A stretch of 64,000 nucleotides of DNA, taken from JAUWVG01 sp964633715 (lineage in GTDB: Bacteria; Acidobacteriota; Aminicenantia; Aminicenantales; Aminicenantaceae). The notes under the pieces were generated by a model, which had not been told where the DNA came from, made no database searches, and was given only the letters and a program-made list of their open reading frames with translations. Each line of letters starts with the position of its first letter. Position 1 is the first letter of the stretch. The stretch lies in contig CAZWHQ010000006.1 of assembly GCA_964633715.1 (NCBI GenBank), forward strand, positions 51,799 to 115,798. The letters run 5' to 3'. Below are positions 7,991 to 18,100 of this stretch, in pieces. The translations under genes were made by a program, and so were the position numbers.

Positions 7991-10297
7991 ATGAATTCCT
8001 TTAGACGAGCACTTATTTGGGGAGGGATGATTTTAATAGGGTTGACAGCAGGAAGCGGTCTATTTTGTTCGGCCGATGTACTGGATGGCGCACATACGCT
8101 TTTGTCTTCTCTGACTGCTTTTGCCGACAGCGCGGACAAGGAGCTGGACAGATTTTTTAAGGCTAAGGAACATGTTTTTAAACGCAGCTGGGAAAAAGCC
8201 CGCCGTGGATTCGAGTCCTACCTTAAAGACTATCCAAAAGGGAGGCTCCGGGACGAAGGGCTCTACTGGCTGGCCATCAGCTTAAACATGCTGTCAAAAA
8301 ATGAGAAGGGCAAAGAGATCACGGCCCTTAAGGAAGCCGCCGTAGAAAGGCTTAACGAATTGATCGAACTTTACCCCAAAAGCCTGTGGAGGGATGACGG
8401 GATAGCCCTGCGCATCGAAATCGCCTCTTTGCTTATCCTTATGGGGCGGAATGAATACAAACCGATTCTAGACGAAGCCGTCCAAACACAGAACAGGGAT
8501 GCCCGCCAGCTCCGGATTCTGGCGCTCAATTCTCTTGCGGGTTTGGATGAATCCTACGCGCGGCCCTTGATCGAAGACATCCTGGAAACAGACCCTGATA
8601 CAGAGATTAGGAAAAATTGTGTCAAGCTCCTCGGGCGGAATTATTCGGACAGTTCCTTAGGGCTTCTTAAAACCCTGGCCGCAAAAGATGCTGACAGGGA
8701 GGTCAGAGACACAGCGGATTTGTGGGTCAAGCGCATAACCAAAAGCCGCATTCCCGTTTTCTTGAAATACGATGTATTCGGCAGCCGGCTTCTGGATGAA
8801 TCCCTTAACAGCAAATTTCCTGAAGGAAAGGTCCAGACAATTCTCCTGTCGACCGATGGGCCTCTTGGTTCAAGGACTGCACTCAATCTTGTGAGTCCTG
8901 TCTTTGACGGAAAACTGTCATCTATGTCGAGTTCTGCCAATGGTTCGATTCCCTATCCGGGCCTATTTTTACAGGAACATATGACAAAAACCTCAAACCG
9001 GGCAGGGGACTATATGCTGTGGATCAAACCGGATGAGCTCGAAATAACCGAAGACCGGATCGATGGAGTTGTCGAGTTCATGCACCGCCAGACAAAACAA
9101 AAAAAGGACATCCCCTTTTTGCTGAACAAGGGAGAGGTCAAACTTCTCACTACCCGCAGCGGAAACACGATCTCCCTTTTGATCATTCAGTTCCAGTCCG
9201 AAAGGAAGAGCGCCCGCACTTTCAAGGCAGGAAAAATTGTACTTCCGGAGGATTGGGGCGAACTGATGATGACGGACATGGGTGCAGGAAGCCCCTACAA
9301 AATATTATTCAATGACATGATGGGATGGACGGTCAAAACCGCCAGGGAAAACTGGCCTCTCGAGGACCTTGTCGGAAAGTCTGGCCAATATGATTTTGGC
9401 CGGGCCGAAGCGGTTTCGTCTGATCCCGAGGGATGGACACTGGTGGGTAATCTTATTCTGTTGACAAAAGAGAGGCAGTTGATCGGGCGTAAGGCTGTTT
9501 TGAAAGATCCCGACGGAAAGACGGTGGCCGAAGGGGAACAGATTGTTGTGCCTGTGGACAATCCTGAAAAGTTTCAGAAAAAGGGGATCGGACCTTCTGT
9601 ATCCCCAGAAACCGAAAGCTCTGAATATGGTCTTTTTGAGGCCAACGCCTCTTTCCAGATTAAACCCGGGGTTAGAGTTGAGACCGACCGCGAGTATTTC
9701 GATACGGATGAATTCAGTGAAAACCTGGTCTCCTTTGGGCGCTCGAGGGCCAGCCTTTCGGAGGACATCTCGTCAGCGACACAGATCGTTTCCCGGAAGT
9801 GGACGCTTCTGGGCGATATTTTCTGGCTCAAGGACAAAAACCAGCTCGTGGGATACGGGGCCATTCTTATCAGTCCAGACAGGCAGATAAAAGTTAAAGG
9901 CCTGATTTCGATCCCCCTCGACGATCCGGCATCCTACCGGCTGCTCCATGGGGAAGTCCGGGATGGGGGGCGTCTCCTCGAACAGCAAGATGAGCCCTAC
10001 ACGCGTACCTATTACTCCGCCGAGATCAACGGGATCCAGGGATGGAAGATTATGACCACCCTGCAGTCCGGGTCGGTGCAGGGGGGCGGCGGTGTCGATT
10101 ACAGCCTGTCGCGGGCCACGCGGAAGCTTGAAGGCAGGGAGTGGATTCTGATCGGGTATATCCAGCACTTCCCGGATAAGAAGACCTTTCTGGCCCGGCG
10201 GGCGGCTCTGATCTGTTCAAACGGGGATATCGTCTACGGATCGGAAATCGAGATGCCGGCTGAGACACCTTCCCGCGCCAAAGTCCTCCTCAAATAA
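7991..10297 (+). CDS. Secreted HEAT/TPR-repeat protein of the sigma-factor operon
   Basis: A 768-residue exported protein. GGAGG at 7981-7985 selects the ATG at 7991 over the ATG at 7979. Residues 1-30 form a signal peptide (ALIWGGMILIGLTAGSGLFC). Residues about 45-130 look like a TPR/outer-membrane-lipoprotein-type repeat (WEKARRGFESYLKDYPKGRL), followed by HEAT-like repeats (to about 260; for example DPDTEIRKNCVKLLGRNYSD). The rest is beta-rich with internally similar blocks (DPEGWTLVGNLILLTKERQL and REWILIGYIQHFPDKK), suggesting tandem domains. Function unknown. Its place behind the anti-sigma gene suggests an envelope target or signal receptor of the sigma module (inference). Confidence 0.75.
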   Translation: MNSFRRALIWGGMILIGLTAGSGLFCSADVLDGAHTLLSSLTAFADSADKELDRFFKAKEHVFKRSWEKARRGFESYLKDYPKGRLRDEGLYWLAISLNMLSKNEKGKEITALKEAAVERLNELIELYPKSLWRDDGIALRIEIASLLILMGRNEYKPILDEAVQTQNRDARQLRILALNSLAGLDESYARPLIEDILETDPDTEIRKNCVKLLGRNYSDSSLGLLKTLAAKDADREVRDTADLWVKRITKSRIPVFLKYDVFGSRLLDESLNSKFPEGKVQTILLSTDGPLGSRTALNLVSPVFDGKLSSMSSSANGSIPYPGLFLQEHMTKTSNRAGDYMLWIKPDELEITEDRIDGVVEFMHRQTKQKKDIPFLLNKGEVKLLTTRSGNTISLLIIQFQSERKSARTFKAGKIVLPEDWGELMMTDMGAGSPYKILFNDMMGWTVKTARENWPLEDLVGKSGQYDFGRAEAVSSDPEGWTLVGNLILLTKERQLIGRKAVLKDPDGKTVAEGEQIVVPVDNPEKFQKKGIGPSVSPETESSEYGLFEANASFQIKPGVRVETDREYFDTDEFSENLVSFGRSRASLSEDISSATQIVSRKWTLLGDIFWLKDKNQLVGYGAILISPDRQIKVKGLISIPLDDPASYRLLHGEVRDGGRLLEQQDEPYTRTYYSAEINGIQGWKIMTTLQSGSVQGGGGVDYSLSRATRKLEGREWILIGYIQHFPDKKTFLARRAALICSNGDIVYGSEIEMPAETPSRAKVLLK

Positions 10298-10305
10298 AAT
10301 TAATT

Positions 10306-10326
10306 GGGGACAGTCCCCACTTTTTT
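10306..10326. repeat. GGGGAC palindromic repeat, copy 1
   Basis: GGGGACAGTCCCC followed by CACTTTTTT. A hairpin plus T-run directly behind the HEAT-protein gene could work as a rho-independent terminator. It is one of five copies in the window (also 11214, 18341, 30011, 46713). Confidence 0.7.
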
Positions 10327-10348
10327 CATCATTTTTCCACGCTTCAGG

Positions 10349-10403
10349 TTGACATTAATTCCGGAACAACTCTAGATATACACATATGAATACACCTATA
10401 TCT
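10349..10403 (+). promoter_or_regulatory. Promoter and operator repeats of the UPF0175/PIN TA operon
   Basis: TTGACA (10349-10354) and TAGATA (10373-10378) are 18 bases apart. Over and behind the -10 lie a direct repeat ATACACATAT / ATACACCTAT (10378 and 10390) and a perfect inverted repeat AGATATA (10374-10380) / TATATCT (10397-10403), suitable for binding by the ribbon-helix-helix antitoxin. Confidence 0.65.
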
Positions 10404-10411
10404 GAGGTCCT

Positions 10412-10723
10412 ATGAAAAGAACGAACATTATGCTCGACGAAGACCAGCATAAAAGGCTCAAGATCTTTGCCAAAAAGGAGGGCCGGACACTTGGCGGTTT
10501 GGTCAGAGATGCTCTTGATGTTGTCTATAAAAAAAGGGATGCACTCGAGCAAAGAAGGCAGATTGCCCTCGGTGCTTTTCAGGAAGGTTTCATCAGTCTC
10601 GGGAAACTTGCCGAGGTGTTGGGGCTTGATCCCGTGAGCATGCGAAATTACTTGAGAGAACAGGGGATTTCAGTCCCTTCCTTAGATCAGAACGATTTAA
10701 AAGAAGACACCATAAATGCCTGA
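10412..10723 (+). CDS. Antitoxin: ribbon-helix-helix plus UPF0175-like helix-turn-helix
   Basis: A 103-residue protein with an N-terminal ribbon-helix-helix (MKRTNIMLDEDQHKRLKIFA) and a C-terminal UPF0175-like helical region (ALGAFQEGFISLGKLAEVLG, then VSMRNYLREQGI). This combination is typical of antitoxins paired with DUF3368/PIN toxins. GAGGT five bases upstream supports the start. The gene overlaps the toxin by eight bases. The operator repeats ahead of it suggest self-repression. Confidence 0.82.
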   Translation: MKRTNIMLDEDQHKRLKIFAKKEGRTLGGLVRDALDVVYKKRDALEQRRQIALGAFQEGFISLGKLAEVLGLDPVSMRNYLREQGISVPSLDQNDLKEDTINA

Positions 10724-11216
10724 GATTGTTTGCGACTGCTGCTGTGTTTCCAATTTTGCCCTTACCGATTCCCTTTTTCTTCTGACAAAACTTTACAATC
10801 GTTCTGTGTTTATCACGGATTTTGTATCGGCCGAGATCCAAAGGGGCATACAGAGGGGACATGAGGATTTAACCGGAATTCGGAATGCTGTCAAAGAGGG
10901 ATGGCTGAAGGAGATTGTCTTGGCCACAAAAGAGGAAAAATCGTTGTTCCAGGATCTTTCGGTTTCCCTCTGTTTAGGTGAAGCCTCCAGTATTGCCGCT
11001 GCTAAAAGCAGAGGAATTCTTTTTGCCAGCGATGATAGAGCCGCAAGAAGAGAGGCCGGACTCCTGGGCGTGAAAAAAACGGGGACAGTGGGGCTTTTGA
11101 AGAGGGCTGTCTTGAACAAGAAAATCAGTTTGAAGGATGGTGACTTCATCCTAAGAGAAATGATATCCAAAGTATTCTATTCGACGGTGAATTCTCTCTC
11201 TGAAATCAAGATTTAA
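10716..11216 (+). CDS. PIN-domain toxin (DUF3368-like ribonuclease)
   Basis: The 166-residue product has the PIN fold order: an N-terminal acidic residue (Asp7 in EIVCDCCCVSNFALTD), a central Glu (SAEIQRG), LCLGEASSIAAAKSRGI and a C-terminal ASDDRAARREA motif. PIN toxins are Mg-dependent RNases. The usual DTS/DTN start motif is changed to a cysteine-rich DCCC, which is unusual but keeps the Asp. Its coding region overlaps the antitoxin, and it ends 22 bases from the convergent kinase gene, with a GGGGAC repeat in between. Confidence 0.82.
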   Translation: MPEIVCDCCCVSNFALTDSLFLLTKLYNRSVFITDFVSAEIQRGIQRGHEDLTGIRNAVKEGWLKEIVLATKEEKSLFQDLSVSLCLGEASSIAAAKSRGILFASDDRAARREAGLLGVKKTGTVGLLKRAVLNKKISLKDGDFILREMISKVFYSTVNSLSEIKI

Positions 11217-11259
11217 AAAAGTGGGGACTGTCCCCACTTTATTTGTCCCCACTTTTTTT
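11214..11259. repeat. GGGGAC palindromic repeat, copy 2, running into the kinase 3' end
   Basis: GTGGGGACTGTCCCCAC (11221-11237) plus a second half-site GTCCCCACTTTTTTT. The second half-site is translated on the minus strand as the last residues (KKSGDK) of the kinase that ends at 11239, so the repeat has replaced or extended the kinase C-terminus. The sequence is also hairpin plus T-run on both strands and may terminate both convergent genes. Confidence 0.75.
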
Positions 11260-14200
11260 CAAGGCGGTGAGGCGGGTTTTGGCGTCGTCGACTTCGGGGA
11301 GGCCGGCGTCAGCGTTTTTCCAGAGGTCGAGGAATTGCTCATAATTTTCGATGGCCTTGGCTCTGTTGTTCTGGCGTTCAAAGATTTTGCCAAGCTGGTA
11401 AAAGGATTTCGCATAGAGATAATCGTGACCAGACTGCCCTAGGATAAGTCTTCCCGATGTCATTGAGACTATCCTCTCATACGTTTCAAGGGCGCTATCC
11501 AAGTCCTCCATTCTGAGGTATTCATCAGCCAAGGAATAGAGAAAAGAAATGTCATCTGGTACAATTAGCAGCGCTTCTTTAAAATTTTCGATGGCCTGGC
11601 TAGAGTTGTTTTCAAAAAGGGCTATTTCACCGATAAGATGGAAATAGCCTTCAGGAAGATCTCTGTTTTCCCGCTCATAATAGGCCTTTATCTCATCAGC
11701 GGTACGTTTTGCCTCTTCAACATTTTGTAATTTTAGATTCGCCAATCCTTTGTAATGCAAAGCGTCTGTTATATACCCCCTATGAAAAATTTCATTGTTC
11801 AGATTCAAAGTCTCTCCTGTCAGTGGAATTTCATTAGTCAGAATCAAAGACTCCTCTGTCAGCCGCAGCGCCCCTTCGTAATTCCCCGCCGCAAATTCTG
11901 AATAATAGAGACCGGAGGACAATCCCGCTATCCATATCTTATCACTCACTTGTTCTGCCAATTCGAGTGCCTGTCTAATAAAGTCTAAGGAGGAGGCAAA
12001 CCTTCCCTGCAGCCAACGAAGCTTATACAATTTCACCAGGCCCCGGCATTGAATAATGGGATCCTCAAATTCAAGCATTTTCTGATATTCTGATTCCGCC
12101 TCTTCCAGATCCCCTTTATAGACGAATATATCCCCCTTATTCGCGATTACCAAAAAATCTCGAGGATTGAGTGTTAGGGCCTTGTCTATTTCCATAAGGG
12201 CCAGATCAAATCTCCCGTGTTCTCTCAAACGATTGGCTTCCCGCTGATGAAGCGCCGGATGGTCCCCAAAATTTTTCTTGTATATCTGGAGGATTTCCTC
12301 AGCTTTGTCGGCCATTCCCTGGGATTCATACAAGTCGGACAAAACTCGATAGGTCGGGAAAATGTCTGTTTTTAAGTCATTTATCGCTTTGTCATATATT
12401 GCGATTGCCTTCTCTGTTTCTCCTAGCGCCCGATATGTGTCCCCTAAATTATGATAGGTCAGGATATCATCGGGATGTTTCTCTAATATTCTTTCATACA
12501 TCTTTATGGAATTTTCGTTTTGACCTGAACTCTGAGCGATGCGTCCCTGGATCTGCAGCCGTTCCCGCTCAGACAGCTTCTCCGACAGCTCCAATGCTTT
12601 TGCGGCATATTCCTGACTCTTTGTTACATATCCAATAGACGCGGAGCTTGTCCACAGCATTCTGTAGGCCATGGCAAAAACCGGATCTATTTCTACGGCT
12701 TTTTTATAATTGAGGACAGCGTTGGCATAGTCGTCAATTTTGTGGAATTTTCTCCCTTCGCTGTAGTGTTTGTAGGCCTCGATGGAGCTTGTGGTGATGA
12801 CGGTTGCCGCTGCATCGATGTCGTCATCGATTTGCCGGGGAGTCAGGTTGAGATCTGCTTTGACTTTTCGTGTGATGTTGTCGATCAAAGACATAATGCT
12901 GTCTTCCCCTTCTCCCTGTTCCCCCTGTTCTGTAAAGGAATTGATGCGTTTGCCGTCTTCTCTGTTGAGTGAGACATTGATGATAAAAGTGTTGCCGGCC
13001 GTAATGATATAACTGCCGCTCAACAGGAAATTAACCCCTGCCATGCTGGCCACATTTTCCAAATCTTCGATTGAATAGTTGTCTGCTTCAAGCAGATTCA
13101 GTCTTTTATGAATCCCGTACATTCTTTCCCAAGTTTGGACGTAAAGAAAATTGGATTGTGACAGGTCTGAGGTGAGTATTTCGGGGATAACACTTTTCAA
13201 ATTGTCATAGCTCTGATTCGCAGTGTTGTTTCTAAAATAGAGAACGGCGAGGGAGGGCCGGTCCTGGGGGATAGGAACGGGCCTTTTTTTTGACCAGGGA
13301 CTCCAGATGACCAAACCCGCAGCGATTGCCGCCAGAACAATTATTGCGGGCAGAAGGGCTTTTTTGAAACTGAAGGATACGGTGATCTCCCTGGAGGTGA
13401 GCGGTTTTCTCTCCGGCACTTTCCTTTCAGTTGTGGGAATGCCCTTTTCGATTTGGATCAATTCAGAGATTATTTCGTTCGTGCTCTGGTATCTCTGCTC
13501 TCTGTCCTTTTCCAGGCATTTGAGGATCAGGCGGCTCAGGTCAGCGGGAACATTGGAATTGAGTTCCCTTGGATCCTTTGGGGCCTCTCCCTTGTGCTTC
13601 ATGGCCACGGCCAAGGGAGTATCCCCTTCGAAGGGAAGCCGGCCGGTCAGCATTTCATAGAGGATAATGCCCAGCGAATAGACGTCCGATCTCCGGTCGA
13701 CGTCTTTTGCCTCGGCCTGCTCGGGAGACATGTATTCCGGGGTTCCAATCATTACTCCGGAGCCGGTAATGCCTTTTTCTTTTACGGTTCGGGCTATGCC
13801 GAAGTCCATGATCCGGGCGTTGCCGTTGTCGTCGATCATGATGTTGTTGGGTTTGAGGTCTCTGTGGACAATTCCCAGGCTGTGGGCTTCTTCCAGACCG
13901 TCGCAGATTTGTTTGGCTATAGATATGGCTTTTCCCACACCCATTTGTCCTGATCTGCGGATAAACTTCTTGAGATCTCCTCCGGCCACGTATTCCATCG
14001 TGATAAAACGCGTGCCTTTCTCTTCAAGGAGTTCAAACATCTTCCCGACATTCTTCTGACTTATCTTCCGGGCTAATTTAAGTTCATTTTTAAATCGTTC
14101 GACAGTCTTTTTATCAGAGGCAATCTCGGGCTTTATGAGTTTAAGGGCAATTTCTTCATTAAGCTCTTTATCTAAGGCTCGATAGACCCGCCCCATCCCC

Positions 14201-14385
14201 CCTTTGCCCAGTTCTTCAATAATTTGATAGCGCTCGGCAAAGGTCGAACCGGTTGTGAGTTCTTCTAAAGGTATTTCTATTGTCTTGGTGGGCCCTATAT
14301 CAGAATCGAATTTTGTTCCGCATTTTCCGCAGAAGTCCGTCTCATCAGGATTTTCATGCCGGCACTTTGGACACTCGATTGTCAT
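11239..14385 (-). CDS. Zinc-ribbon Ser/Thr protein kinase with TolB-like and TPR sensor domains
   Basis: A 1048-residue receptor kinase. A zinc ribbon (Cys5, Cys8, Cys19, Cys22) precedes a full kinase domain (about 53-315): GKGGMGRVY, Lys82, HRDLKPNN (174-181), DFG (194-196), TPEYMSPEQA. A membrane helix lies at about 345-367. Outside, a TolB/FlgO-like domain (SLAVLYFRNNTANQSYDNLK onward) is followed by about ten TPR units and the tail NADAGLPEVDDAKTRLTALK. Over roughly 150 residues the kinase core is almost identical to the 15164 kinase, including a 149-base identical DNA tract. It ends in a GGGGAC repeat next to a TA pair. Confidence 0.94.
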   Translation of the reverse strand: MTIECPKCRHENPDETDFCGKCGTKFDSDIGPTKTIEIPLEELTTGSTFAERYQIIEELGKGGMGRVYRALDKELNEEIALKLIKPEIASDKKTVERFKNELKLARKISQKNVGKMFELLEEKGTRFITMEYVAGGDLKKFIRRSGQMGVGKAISIAKQICDGLEEAHSLGIVHRDLKPNNIMIDDNGNARIMDFGIARTVKEKGITGSGVMIGTPEYMSPEQAEAKDVDRRSDVYSLGIILYEMLTGRLPFEGDTPLAVAMKHKGEAPKDPRELNSNVPADLSRLILKCLEKDREQRYQSTNEIISELIQIEKGIPTTERKVPERKPLTSREITVSFSFKKALLPAIIVLAAIAAGLVIWSPWSKKRPVPIPQDRPSLAVLYFRNNTANQSYDNLKSVIPEILTSDLSQSNFLYVQTWERMYGIHKRLNLLEADNYSIEDLENVASMAGVNFLLSGSYIITAGNTFIINVSLNREDGKRINSFTEQGEQGEGEDSIMSLIDNITRKVKADLNLTPRQIDDDIDAAATVITTSSIEAYKHYSEGRKFHKIDDYANAVLNYKKAVEIDPVFAMAYRMLWTSSASIGYVTKSQEYAAKALELSEKLSERERLQIQGRIAQSSGQNENSIKMYERILEKHPDDILTYHNLGDTYRALGETEKAIAIYDKAINDLKTDIFPTYRVLSDLYESQGMADKAEEILQIYKKNFGDHPALHQREANRLREHGRFDLALMEIDKALTLNPRDFLVIANKGDIFVYKGDLEEAESEYQKMLEFEDPIIQCRGLVKLYKLRWLQGRFASSLDFIRQALELAEQVSDKIWIAGLSSGLYYSEFAAGNYEGALRLTEESLILTNEIPLTGETLNLNNEIFHRGYITDALHYKGLANLKLQNVEEAKRTADEIKAYYERENRDLPEGYFHLIGEIALFENNSSQAIENFKEALLIVPDDISFLYSLADEYLRMEDLDSALETYERIVSMTSGRLILGQSGHDYLYAKSFYQLGKIFERQNNRAKAIENYEQFLDLWKNADAGLPEVDDAKTRLTALKKSGDK

Positions 14386-14409
14386 CGTCCCTCTTTGCTA
14401 AGCAAAACT

Positions 14410-14438
14410 AGGATAGTCATTTAAAGAAGAGGAGTCAA
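14410..14438 (-). promoter_or_regulatory. Kinase-type promoter upstream of the 11239-14385 kinase
   Basis: Minus strand: TTGACT, 17 bases, TATCCT, followed by a GAGGGAC ribosome-binding region before the ATG. It matches the promoters of the other kinases. Confidence 0.7.
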
Positions 14439-14521
14439 ACAATATCGGGATCGATCATAAAAAGTGAGACAGGAATAATCTCCCGACGTCTTTTTAAATC
14501 GGAAGAAACCTGGAAAACCAT

Positions 14522-14550
14522 TTGACAATTTACACTTATTTGTGTAACCA
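14522..14550 (+). promoter_or_regulatory. hicAB promoter with operator palindrome
   Basis: TTGACA (14522-14527) is followed after 17 bases by TAACCA. Between the boxes TTACAC (14530-14535) and GTGTAA (14542-14547) form a perfect inverted repeat, a likely HicB site. The predicted transcript start falls at or next to the hicA ATG (14555), so the toxin mRNA may be leaderless. Confidence 0.5.
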
Positions 14551-14554
14551 TGAA

Positions 14555-14737
14555 ATGAAACGCAAAGTCCTGGAAAAAATACTCAAAGAACAGGGATGGA
14601 CTCTCGTTAGGCACGGCCGACGGCACGATATCTGGACAAGTGAAAAAGAATACGAAATTGCCGTTCCTCGTCATAATGAAATCAATGAATATACGGCAAA
14701 GTCCATATTAAAAATGGCTGAAGGAAAAACCAGATGA
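14555..14737 (+). CDS. hicA: HicA-type mRNA interferase toxin
   Basis: A 60-residue basic protein with the HicA dsRBD-like fold: KRKVLEKILKEQGWTLVRHG followed by RRHDIW, where the His in the RHGRRHDIW loop is the catalytic candidate, and a C-terminal IAVPRHNEINEYTAKSILK that matches the family end. HicA cleaves mRNA and tmRNA without ribosome dependence. No ribosome-binding site is visible. It overlaps hicB by four bases, and the pair lies between the promoter of the 11239 kinase and the 3' end of the 15164 kinase. Confidence 0.85.
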   Translation: MKRKVLEKILKEQGWTLVRHGRRHDIWTSEKEYEIAVPRHNEINEYTAKSILKMAEGKTR

Positions 14738-15156
14738 GATTGGCAGGTCGCGTGTTTAGATCCGGTAAGTTTTGGGCCATTGAAGTTCCCATGCTGGATG
14801 TCGTGACACAAGGGAGCTCAAAAAAAGAGGCCTTTGATATGATTGCTGACGCAATAGAATCGCTCGCCAATAAAAAGGAATTTCAGATCAAAATTTATCC
14901 GGGCAAAAAATCTTACTTTGAAATTTCTGCAAACGATATCGGAACATTCACAGCTTTCATCCTCCGTCGGCAAAGAATGAAACACGGATTGACATTGGTC
15001 GAAGTCTGCAAACGGCTGGGCTCAAAATCGCATAACACTTACGCTCGTTACGAACAGGGCCGATCTGTGCCAACAATCGATAAATTCAATCTTCTCCTGT
15101 CAGTACTTTCTGAGGACAATGATTTTGTTTTAACGGAAATCCAAAACAAAATCTGA
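14734..15156 (+). CDS. hicB: HicB antitoxin with C-terminal XRE-type helix-turn-helix
   Basis: The 140-residue protein has an N-terminal partial RNase H-like HicB domain (SGKFWAIEVPMLDVVTQGSS, then KKEAFDMIADAIESLANKK) that blocks the toxin, and a C-terminal XRE helix-turn-helix (MKHGLTLVEVCKRLGSKSHN, then TYARYEQGRSVPTIDKF) that binds DNA. The inverted repeat in front of hicA is the likely target. The gene ends seven bases before the convergent kinase stop, an unusually tight fit. Confidence 0.87.
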   Translation: MRLAGRVFRSGKFWAIEVPMLDVVTQGSSKKEAFDMIADAIESLANKKEFQIKIYPGKKSYFEISANDIGTFTAFILRRQRMKHGLTLVEVCKRLGSKSHNTYARYEQGRSVPTIDKFNLLLSVLSEDNDFVLTEIQNKI

Positions 15157-15163
15157 CTTGGAT

Positions 15164-18100
15164 TTAATTTTCTTGCTTCAACCTAGCCAGCCTCGCTTTT
15201 GCATCGTCCTTTTCGGGGAGGCCGGGATCGGCGTTTTTCCAGAGTTCTAAAAATTTCTCGTAATTTTCGATGGCTTTGGCGGTCATGTTTTTTTTCTCAT
15301 ACAGTTGGGCCAACTGGAAATAATAGATAGGATGAGTCAAGTGCCAGTCTCTCTCCCCCGGGACAAATTCTGTCAGCCGTTCATATTCGGCAATGGCCTC
15401 GTCTAGCATGCCGCTTTGAACATAAGCCAAAGCCAGCAGATCCCTTCTGAAGGGAATGTTATAGGGCCCGAAGCTGTCCGTCTGGAGATTTGGGACAGAC
15501 TGGGGCATCATTTTTTTAAGGATATCCACCGCCTCTCTTGCAGCCCCCTGAGCCATCAGGATTCTCGCCTGAAGCCCGTCCTGCTCACGGGAGTTTTCCC
15601 TTTTCACACGCGGGAAATCTATCTCCAATGACAGGTTTTTCATCGTCTCCAATCTCGCTTCTGCGGCGTCAATCCGTCCCTCCCGGACATCGACCAATCC
15701 CAGACTCCATGCGGCGTCGCTCTTAATGCTCAGAGAGTCCGGAAAAAAAGAGAGAAACGTATCCCATGCTGCCTGGAGAAGCTTCCGGCTGAGGTCGAAT
15801 TGGCCCATTTCAAAGCGCATCCAGCCCTCTGTGTAATCGACTGAGCCTGTCCGGATCCTATCGGCAAATTTCTTGGCCTCTCTCAAGTTTTGGAAGGCAT
15901 CCTCCCTTTTCCCCAAAAGGAAGTTAAAGACACCCTTCCACAGGTATCCCTCCGCCTTCCTTCCCTGAGATTTCGACATGGCGATAAAACGGCCGAGCTG
16001 GACAAAGGCCTGGGAATAGTCTTCCATAAAGGCATAAACCAAAGCCAGCCGCAGTCCTGCGTCAAAGTCCGGCTTGATCGCCAAGGCCTCCTTGTATTTG
16101 GCTACGGCCTCGTCCAGCCTTCCCATCCGGAAGTACTGTTCGGCTATGGAATCTATAGGATTGGCGTCTCCGGGAGAAAGATCGGCGTATCTCTGGAAGT
16201 ATTTCAGGGCCTTGTCGTAATCCCCCAAATCGGAATACAAATAAGCCAGCGAATTCATGACATAATCCCAGTTCGGATCGAGCGCAAGCGCCCTGGAAAA
16301 AGCGTCAATGGCTTCTTGATACATTTCCCTGCTATTGTAAACCATAGCCAAACCGAGAAGGGCCCGTTTCTCTTTGGGATATTTTTTTGCCAGCTCCTGA
16401 AGTATCTGAAAACGCCTCTCAGTGTCCCCCTCTAACCATCGTACGTATTCGGCCTCTATGAAAAGCCTTTCTTTCTCTGTGGCCCGGTCAGAAAATTCCT
16501 TGGCCTGGGCGTAGGCCGCAATCCCGGAATCTCGTTCCCCCTGTTCGAAGTATGATTGCCCAAGAAAATAGTAAGCCGTGCTGAACCGGGGATCGAGCTC
16601 AATCGCCTTCTTGAAATGCTCCTTGGCCTCCTCAAAATAAAACTTGCCGTAACTTTCCCTTCCCTTGAGGAACTGCTCGTAGGCTTCCATGGAGTCCGTG
16701 GTCACATCGGCGATGCCCCGGCCGCCGCTTTCGGTTGTTCCCGACGACAGCCCGATTCCCCTTGAAATTTCCTTGCTCAACTCGTCGATTTGGGTCTTGA
16801 GGATGCTGGAAATGCCATCGCCTCTCGAACTGGCACTTTTGAGGATCTTTTTTGTGGATACGTCGATGATTTTGACATCTGTGGCAAACACATCTCCGGC
16901 CATGATAAAGCTTCCCACCACAAGAGCATCAACACCCTCCATCCGGCAGAGCTCGAAGCCCACATCTCTGTCAACCAGGTCCATTTCAGGCTTTCCCATC
17001 TGGGCCAGGAGGTCGTGCATTCTTTCCCAGGTTAAAACGTCGATTTTTTTCGATCTCTCGAGGTTTGTTATCAAAAGGTTCGGAATGGCCTTCCGCAGAT
17101 AGTCGTAGGAGTTCTGCCCGGTCTGGTTTTCAAAACTAATGACGGCAATGGACGTTTTTTGTGTGTCTTTTTTGGGTAGAAGCTGCCAGATCAGGAGAAC
17201 GGCGGCGATAACGACAATGGCGATGACCGAAGGGATGAGGAGTTTTTTCAGGCTGAGCTGGACCGTGAGTTCACGGGAAGTGAGGGACGTTTTCTTTGGG
17301 ACAACCCTGTCGGTGGTGGGCAGTCCCTGCTCTATCTTTTCGAATTCAGCTTTTATTTCGGCCGCACTCTGGAAGCGGTTTTCTCTTTCCTTTTCAAGGC
17401 ACTTGAGGATGACTCCATTGAGGTCGTCGGATATCTGGGAATTAAACTCTTTGGGATCCTTTGGGGCCTCTCCCTTGTGCTTCATGGCCACGGCCAAGGG
17501 AGTATCCCCTTCGAAGGGAAGCCGGCCGGTCAGCATTTCATAGAGGATAATGCCCAGCGAATAGACGTCCGATCTCCGGTCGACGTCTTTTGCCTCGGCC
17601 TGTTCGGGTGACATATACTCCGGAGTTCCGATCATGACTCCGGAACCGGTGATCCCTTTTTCTTTGACCGTCCGGGCAATCCCGAAATCCATGATCCGGG
17701 CGTTGCCGTTGTCGTCGATCATGATGTTGTTTGGTTTGAGGTCGCGGTGGACGACGCCCAAACTGTGGGCTTCATCCAGGCCATCACAAATCTGCTTGGC
17801 GATGGATATGGCCTTTCCGACACCCATTTGTCCTGATCTGCGGATAAACTTCTTGAGATCTCCTCCGGAGACATACTCCATTGTGATGTAGTGCTGCCCT
17901 TTTTCCTCTCCGAGATCGAACATCCGGCAGACATTGCGGTGCGCGATTTTCCGTGCCGTCGTCAGCTCTTTACGGAATCTCTCTATGGTCTTTTTGTCGG
18001 CGGCAATTTCCGGCTTAATCAGTTTGAGGGCAATCTCCTCTTTGGCCTTTGTATCTTCGACCCTATACACTTTGCCCATCCCCCCTTTGCCCAGTTCCTC

